Notes under the pieces: generated by a model | What the model was told of the DNA's origin: nothing | The model's database searches: none | Seen by the model: only the letters and a program-made list of their open reading frames with translations | Shown here: in pieces, positions 61,134 through 64,000 of the stretch | How the letters are laid out: each line of letters starts with the position of its first letter | Numbering within the stretch: the first letter of the stretch is position 1 | Source of the DNA: Sphingomonas sp. | GTDB taxonomy: Bacteria > Pseudomonadota > Alphaproteobacteria > Sphingomonadales > Sphingomonadaceae | DNA length: 64,000 nt | Direction: 5' to 3' | Assembly: GCF_030145815.1 (NCBI RefSeq) | Contig: NZ_JAIXHL010000022.1 | Coordinates: forward strand, 1-64,000 | Position numbers and translations under genes: made by a program

Positions 61134-61153
61134 GCGGCACCGACGCGTGCCGT
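61134..61153. terminator. Weak hairpin between convergent wecC and the phosphoglycosyltransferase gene
   Basis: CGGCAC (61135-61140) and GTGCCG (61147-61152) pair around a six-base loop in the 55-base gap between the two convergent stop codons. No T tract follows, so a role as terminator is only plausible. Confidence 0.35.
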
Positions 61154-61165
61154 CCTTACACCAAG

Positions 61166-62446
61166 TTACTTCGCCCCGAACCCGCTCACCACCGTCGCGA
61201 CGGTGCGGAACAGGATCAGCAGGTCGAGCCAGGCCGAGAAGTTCTTGATGTAGAAAAAGTCGTAATGAAGCTTGAGGTTGACCGAGGTCAGGTCGGCCAC
61301 ATGGCCCTGATTGACCTGTGCCCAGCCGCTGATCCCAGGCCGCACGATGTGGCGATAACGGTAATGCGGGATTTCCGCCTCATACCATTCGGACAGCGGG
61401 ATTGCCTCCGGGCGCGGGCCGATCCAGCTCATCTCACCGCGCAGCACGTTGAACGCCTGGGGCAGTTCGTCGAGCCGCGACCGGCGCAGGAAGCGCCCGA
61501 TCCGGGTGATCCGGTCATCCTCATCCTGCGTCACGCAATCGTCGCGGTCGGCGCGCTCGTCACGCGGCCGCATCGTGCGGAACTTGATCACCGTAAACGG
61601 CTCGCCGCGAAAGCCCATGCGCTGCTGGGTGAACAACACCGGCCCGCGCGAATCGAGCCGGATCGCGATCGCGATCATGGCCAGAACCGGCAACAATACC
61701 GGCATGATGAACAGCGTGCCGATGACATCGATGACGCGCTTGATCTTCACATAGGCCAGGTTCGGCATCAGCGAGCCGAAGCTGTTTTCCGACAAATGCT
61801 CGATCGCGACGCGACCGGTCAGCGATTCGGCGACCTGCTTGACGTGATAGACCAGATGCCCGCGGATCGCCGCCTCGGCCAGCATCCGCTCCCACGCATC
61901 GGGATGGTCGTGACGCAGGTCAGCAACGATCACCGCGCGCCGCACCGTCGGCACTTCCGGGCTCAGCAGCGGGATCCACTCGACCTCGGGCGTCTGGTCC
62001 ACCACCGACATGTCGCCCGCAGTGACGTAATAGAATCGCAGCGCCGTGGTCTTGTCGAGATGGAAGCGCAGCGCGAACGCGACCGCGACCGCAATGATGA
62101 ACGACGCCGCGAGATAGAGGCGGCTGTAATCAGCGCGCGCCGCGAACAGCGCGGCCAGCGCGATGCCATAGGAGCTGACAAAGGACGGGATGATGTACCC
62201 GAACACCGTCGTTCCGGGGAATGCGGAGACGCGGCGCAACAGCACCACGCCCAGCGTCACTGCAAACGCCGCCGCGAGCACCGCATAATCGGTCGGCCGC
62301 GACGGGATGCCCGGCACCAGATAGCGGCCCAGCAACGGCGCCGGCGCCATGACCGCAAGCACGAGCAGCAACAGCAGCTCGACCCGCATCGATTCGAACA
62401 GGCTGTTGCGCGGCCGATGCGTCAGCTCGGCATACATCTTCAACAT
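61166..62446 (-). CDS. Polyprenyl-phosphate sugar phosphotransferase (WcaJ/WbaP-like)
   Basis: The product has 426 residues. It has several N-terminal membrane helices (about 25-125), a CoA-binding-like cytoplasmic part and the C-terminal catalytic domain with a re-entrant helix (VKIKRVIDVIGTLFIMPVLL), FTVIKFRTMR, RSRLDELPQAFNVLRGEMSWIGPRPE and RPGISGWAQVN. It transfers the first sugar phosphate onto undecaprenyl phosphate and so starts repeat-unit assembly. GGGGCGGAA precedes the ATG. It is convergent with wecC and upstream of nothing on its strand in this window except the methyltransferase. Confidence 0.94.
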   Translation of the reverse strand: MLKMYAELTHRPRNSLFESMRVELLLLLVLAVMAPAPLLGRYLVPGIPSRPTDYAVLAAAFAVTLGVVLLRRVSAFPGTTVFGYIIPSFVSSYGIALAALFAARADYSRLYLAASFIIAVAVAFALRFHLDKTTALRFYYVTAGDMSVVDQTPEVEWIPLLSPEVPTVRRAVIVADLRHDHPDAWERMLAEAAIRGHLVYHVKQVAESLTGRVAIEHLSENSFGSLMPNLAYVKIKRVIDVIGTLFIMPVLLPVLAMIAIAIRLDSRGPVLFTQQRMGFRGEPFTVIKFRTMRPRDERADRDDCVTQDEDDRITRIGRFLRRSRLDELPQAFNVLRGEMSWIGPRPEAIPLSEWYEAEIPHYRYRHIVRPGISGWAQVNQGHVADLTSVNLKLHYDFFYIKNFSAWLDLLILFRTVATVVSGFGAK

Positions 62447-62725
62447 TTCCGCCCCCCATGAGCGGGACGGCCGATCAGCGGTTCACGCATGTTCACGCCG
62501 AGCCTCCCAAGCTCTGGACCCCCAATTTCCACCCGGCCCTCCATCCTTCCACCGGGACTCGGTGGCATGAACAGGCTGTGACAGGTGGGACGGCCAAACC
62601 CCATAGCCGAAATTTCGCCTGACCGCGAATCGCCGGAATGGGTCATCGGTTCCGCCGAGCCCGACAAAAACCGTGTTGCTGACCATTCTTACGCCACCGT
62701 GACTGTCGCGCTTCGGATTCGCCAA
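62447..62725. other. Intergenic region with a long-range inverted repeat
   Basis: TGTTCACGCCGAG (62490-62502) can pair with CTCGGTGGCATGAACA (62558-62573), with one G-U pair and a small bulge. The loop is about 55 bases. No convincing gene is present. It could be a leader of the phosphoglycosyltransferase transcript (minus strand) or a terminator of the methyltransferase gene. Confidence 0.35.
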
Positions 62726-63424
62726 TCAGCCAAGCCGCCCCACCATCACGACCAACGTCTTGCTGCGCTTCGCGCCGCCCAGTTGCATCAGCAGGCGATC
62801 GCCCGGCGGGGCTGCATAAAAATGATGCTCGACCGGGACCACGCCGACTTGGCGATACAAGGCCGCCAGTTCGCTCGCGCTCGCCATCGATTTGACATGG
62901 GCAAAGTAACGCGGCCGCCCGGTCAGCCCGAACGCGACGCGCTCCGCCTTGCGATACAGCGATTCGCTGTTCGGCAGCGACAGGATCAACCGCGCGCCCG
63001 GCTTGAGCAGCCGCACCAGTCGCGCGACCTCGCCCTGCAGATCGGGCAGATATTCGAGCACGCTGGAGCTCAGCACCACGTCGAACGTCCCCGCCGGTCG
63101 CGCCGACAGGCTGTCGAGCAACGCCACCTCGAAGTCGATATCGGTCAGCCCCAGCTCCTGCTGGCGCTTGCGAGCCAACGCGATCATCGCGGCGCTGCCG
63201 TCGATCGCGGTCACCGAAGCGCCGACCCGCGCGGCTTCGAAGCTGAACGTCCCCGCGCCGCATCCGGCATCGAGCACGCGGTCGCCCGGCGCGACATGGC
63301 GCGCGATCAGGTCGCGCCACAGCGCCAGCCGCTCGCGGAAGCGCGGCGAATGGTCATATCCGGCTTGAAACGACTCGGCGATCGACTCGTGCCAATCCAC
63401 CGCATCGGCTGTCTTGGCTGTCAC
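62726..63424 (-). CDS. Class I SAM-dependent methyltransferase
   Basis: The product has 232 residues. Motif I is DRVLDAGCGAGTFSFEAARV, with VTAIDGSAAMIALA as motif II, FDVVLSSSVLEYLPD as motif IV and LLKPGARLILSLPNSE as motif V, all of the Methyltransf_11/25 type. The start is GTG at 63424 with GGAGG nine bases upstream; a longer start at 63508 is possible. It differs from the FkbM group and may methylate a sugar, lipid or small molecule. It is divergent from the next dehydrogenase gene. Confidence 0.82.
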   Translation of the reverse strand: MTAKTADAVDWHESIAESFQAGYDHSPRFRERLALWRDLIARHVAPGDRVLDAGCGAGTFSFEAARVGASVTAIDGSAAMIALARKRQQELGLTDIDFEVALLDSLSARPAGTFDVVLSSSVLEYLPDLQGEVARLVRLLKPGARLILSLPNSESLYRKAERVAFGLTGRPRYFAHVKSMASASELAALYRQVGVVPVEHHFYAAPPGDRLLMQLGGAKRSKTLVVMVGRLG

Positions 63425-63574
63425 GGGACGTCGCCTCCAATCGGCGTCGCGTTTACGGGCCGGATCGGTCGATATCAAGGCTTTCCGCAGCCTTACTATG
63501 CTTGCCATCCCCCCGGCTCTTTGCGAAAGGGCGCGCCAAGACCTGCCCCGTCGGGCATGGGCGGGGGACCGTGA

Positions 63575-64000
63575 ATGTCGGCAGATACGAAGGTTGTTGT
63601 CGTCGGCCTGGGCTATGTCGGGCTGCCGCTGGCGGTGGCACTGGCCAGGCGCTTCGAAACCGTCGGCCTCGATATCGACGCGGGCCGAATCACCGAGTTG
63701 AAGGCCGGCCATGACCGCACCGGCGAGATCGACGCCGATCGCCTAGCCGCGTCCAGCCTCACGCTGACCAGCGACCCGGCCGAGTGCCCGGCGGCCGATT
63801 TCATCATCGTCACCGTTCCCACCCCGGTCGATGCCGACAACAAGCCGGACCTGCGCATCGTGATGGCCGCGACCCGCACCGTTGCGAGCATGATCGATCC
63901 CGCGCGCGCGCCGATCATCGTCTATGAAAGCACCGTCTATCCCGGCGTGACCGAAGAACTGTGCGGGCCGGAGATCGAGCGGATTACGGGCCTTGTCGGC
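63575..64000 (+). CDS. Nucleotide-sugar dehydrogenase, probably UDP-N-acetyl-hexosamine 6-dehydrogenase (partial)
   Basis: The frame is open from ATG 63575 to the window end (142 codons). It starts with the NAD loop VVVVGLGYVGLPLAVALARR and continues with FIIVTVPTPVDADNKPDLRI and VYESTVYPGVTEELC, a block typical of WbpA/TviB-type enzymes that make UDP-GlcNAcA or UDP-GalNAcA. It is the third nucleotide-sugar dehydrogenase of the region, after ugd and wecC. The ribosome-binding region is GGGGGACC. The exact product cannot be fixed from the N-terminal part. Confidence 0.88.
   Translation, partial: MSADTKVVVVGLGYVGLPLAVALARRFETVGLDIDAGRITELKAGHDRTGEIDADRLAASSLTLTSDPAECPAADFIIVTVPTPVDADNKPDLRIVMAATRTVASMIDPARAPIIVYESTVYPGVTEELCGPEIERITGLVG

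Noticed and set aside
28963..63424. Identification as a gellan/welan-type sphingan cluster
   Set aside because: The rml genes, and the gel-type glycosyltransferase order, are not seen; Wzc is fused to its kinase and the glycosyltransferase and methyltransferase set differs.

Overview
The window looks like a GC-rich alphaproteobacterial chromosome segment, most probably from a sphingomonad (Sphingomonas or a close relative). This is an inference from gene content and order, the high GC bias in third codon positions, and several short intergenic palindromes. No rRNA, tRNA, CRISPR array, prophage or complete insertion sequence was seen.

Layout. (1) 1-6.4 kb is an iron-related block: a PepSY-type membrane protein, DUF2271 and DUF4198 periplasmic proteins and an ApbE flavin transferase on the plus strand, facing a PiuC-type hydroxylase and a catecholate-siderophore TonB receptor on the minus strand. 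Both outer ends carry Fur-box-like sequences. (2) 6.4-9.9 kb holds a ribbon-helix-helix protein and the cobaltochelatase genes cobT and cobS, with a small TTG-initiated exported-protein gene between them. (3) 9.9-15.7 kb is an accessory block: an HxlR-family regulator, two VOC proteins, DUF4287, a tandem DUF1428 protein, a GST, a RibD/DHFR-like reductase, and a GRDP-like/TIGR04222 pair behind a BlaI-like palindrome. (4) 15.7-19.6 kb is housekeeping: a J-domain protein and BolA (divergent, probably a leaderless bolA transcript), pirin, an alpha/beta hydrolase and a PDZ-M48 protease. (5) 19.9-28.9 kb supplies precursors: a small membrane protein, GalU, a UDP-glucuronate 4-epimerase, CysD/CysNC/CysQ (PAPS synthesis and PAP removal), UDP-glucose dehydrogenase and a metallophosphatase.

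(6) 28.9-64 kb is a very large surface-polysaccharide locus. It contains an acyltransferase, five FkbM-type methyltransferases plus one class I methyltransferase, two asparagine-synthase-type amidotransferases, seven glycosyltransferases, a heparinase II/III-like protein and a two-domain oxidoreductase. Two polymerase/ligase-like membrane proteins, a Wzx flippase, Wza-like and Wzc-like export proteins, WecB, WecC, an initiating phosphoglycosyltransferase and the start of a third nucleotide-sugar dehydrogenase complete it. Much of 30.9-46.7 kb is translationally coupled (ATGA, GTGA and TGATG overlaps). The gene set points to a Wzx/Wzy-type polymer rich in uronic and N-acetyl-hexosaminuronic acids, probably amidated, methylated and acylated, and possibly sulfated. 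It does not match the gene order of the known sphingan (gellan/welan) clusters as I know them, so it is the best candidate here for an undescribed system. Four intergenic inverted-repeat elements of REP type punctuate the window.
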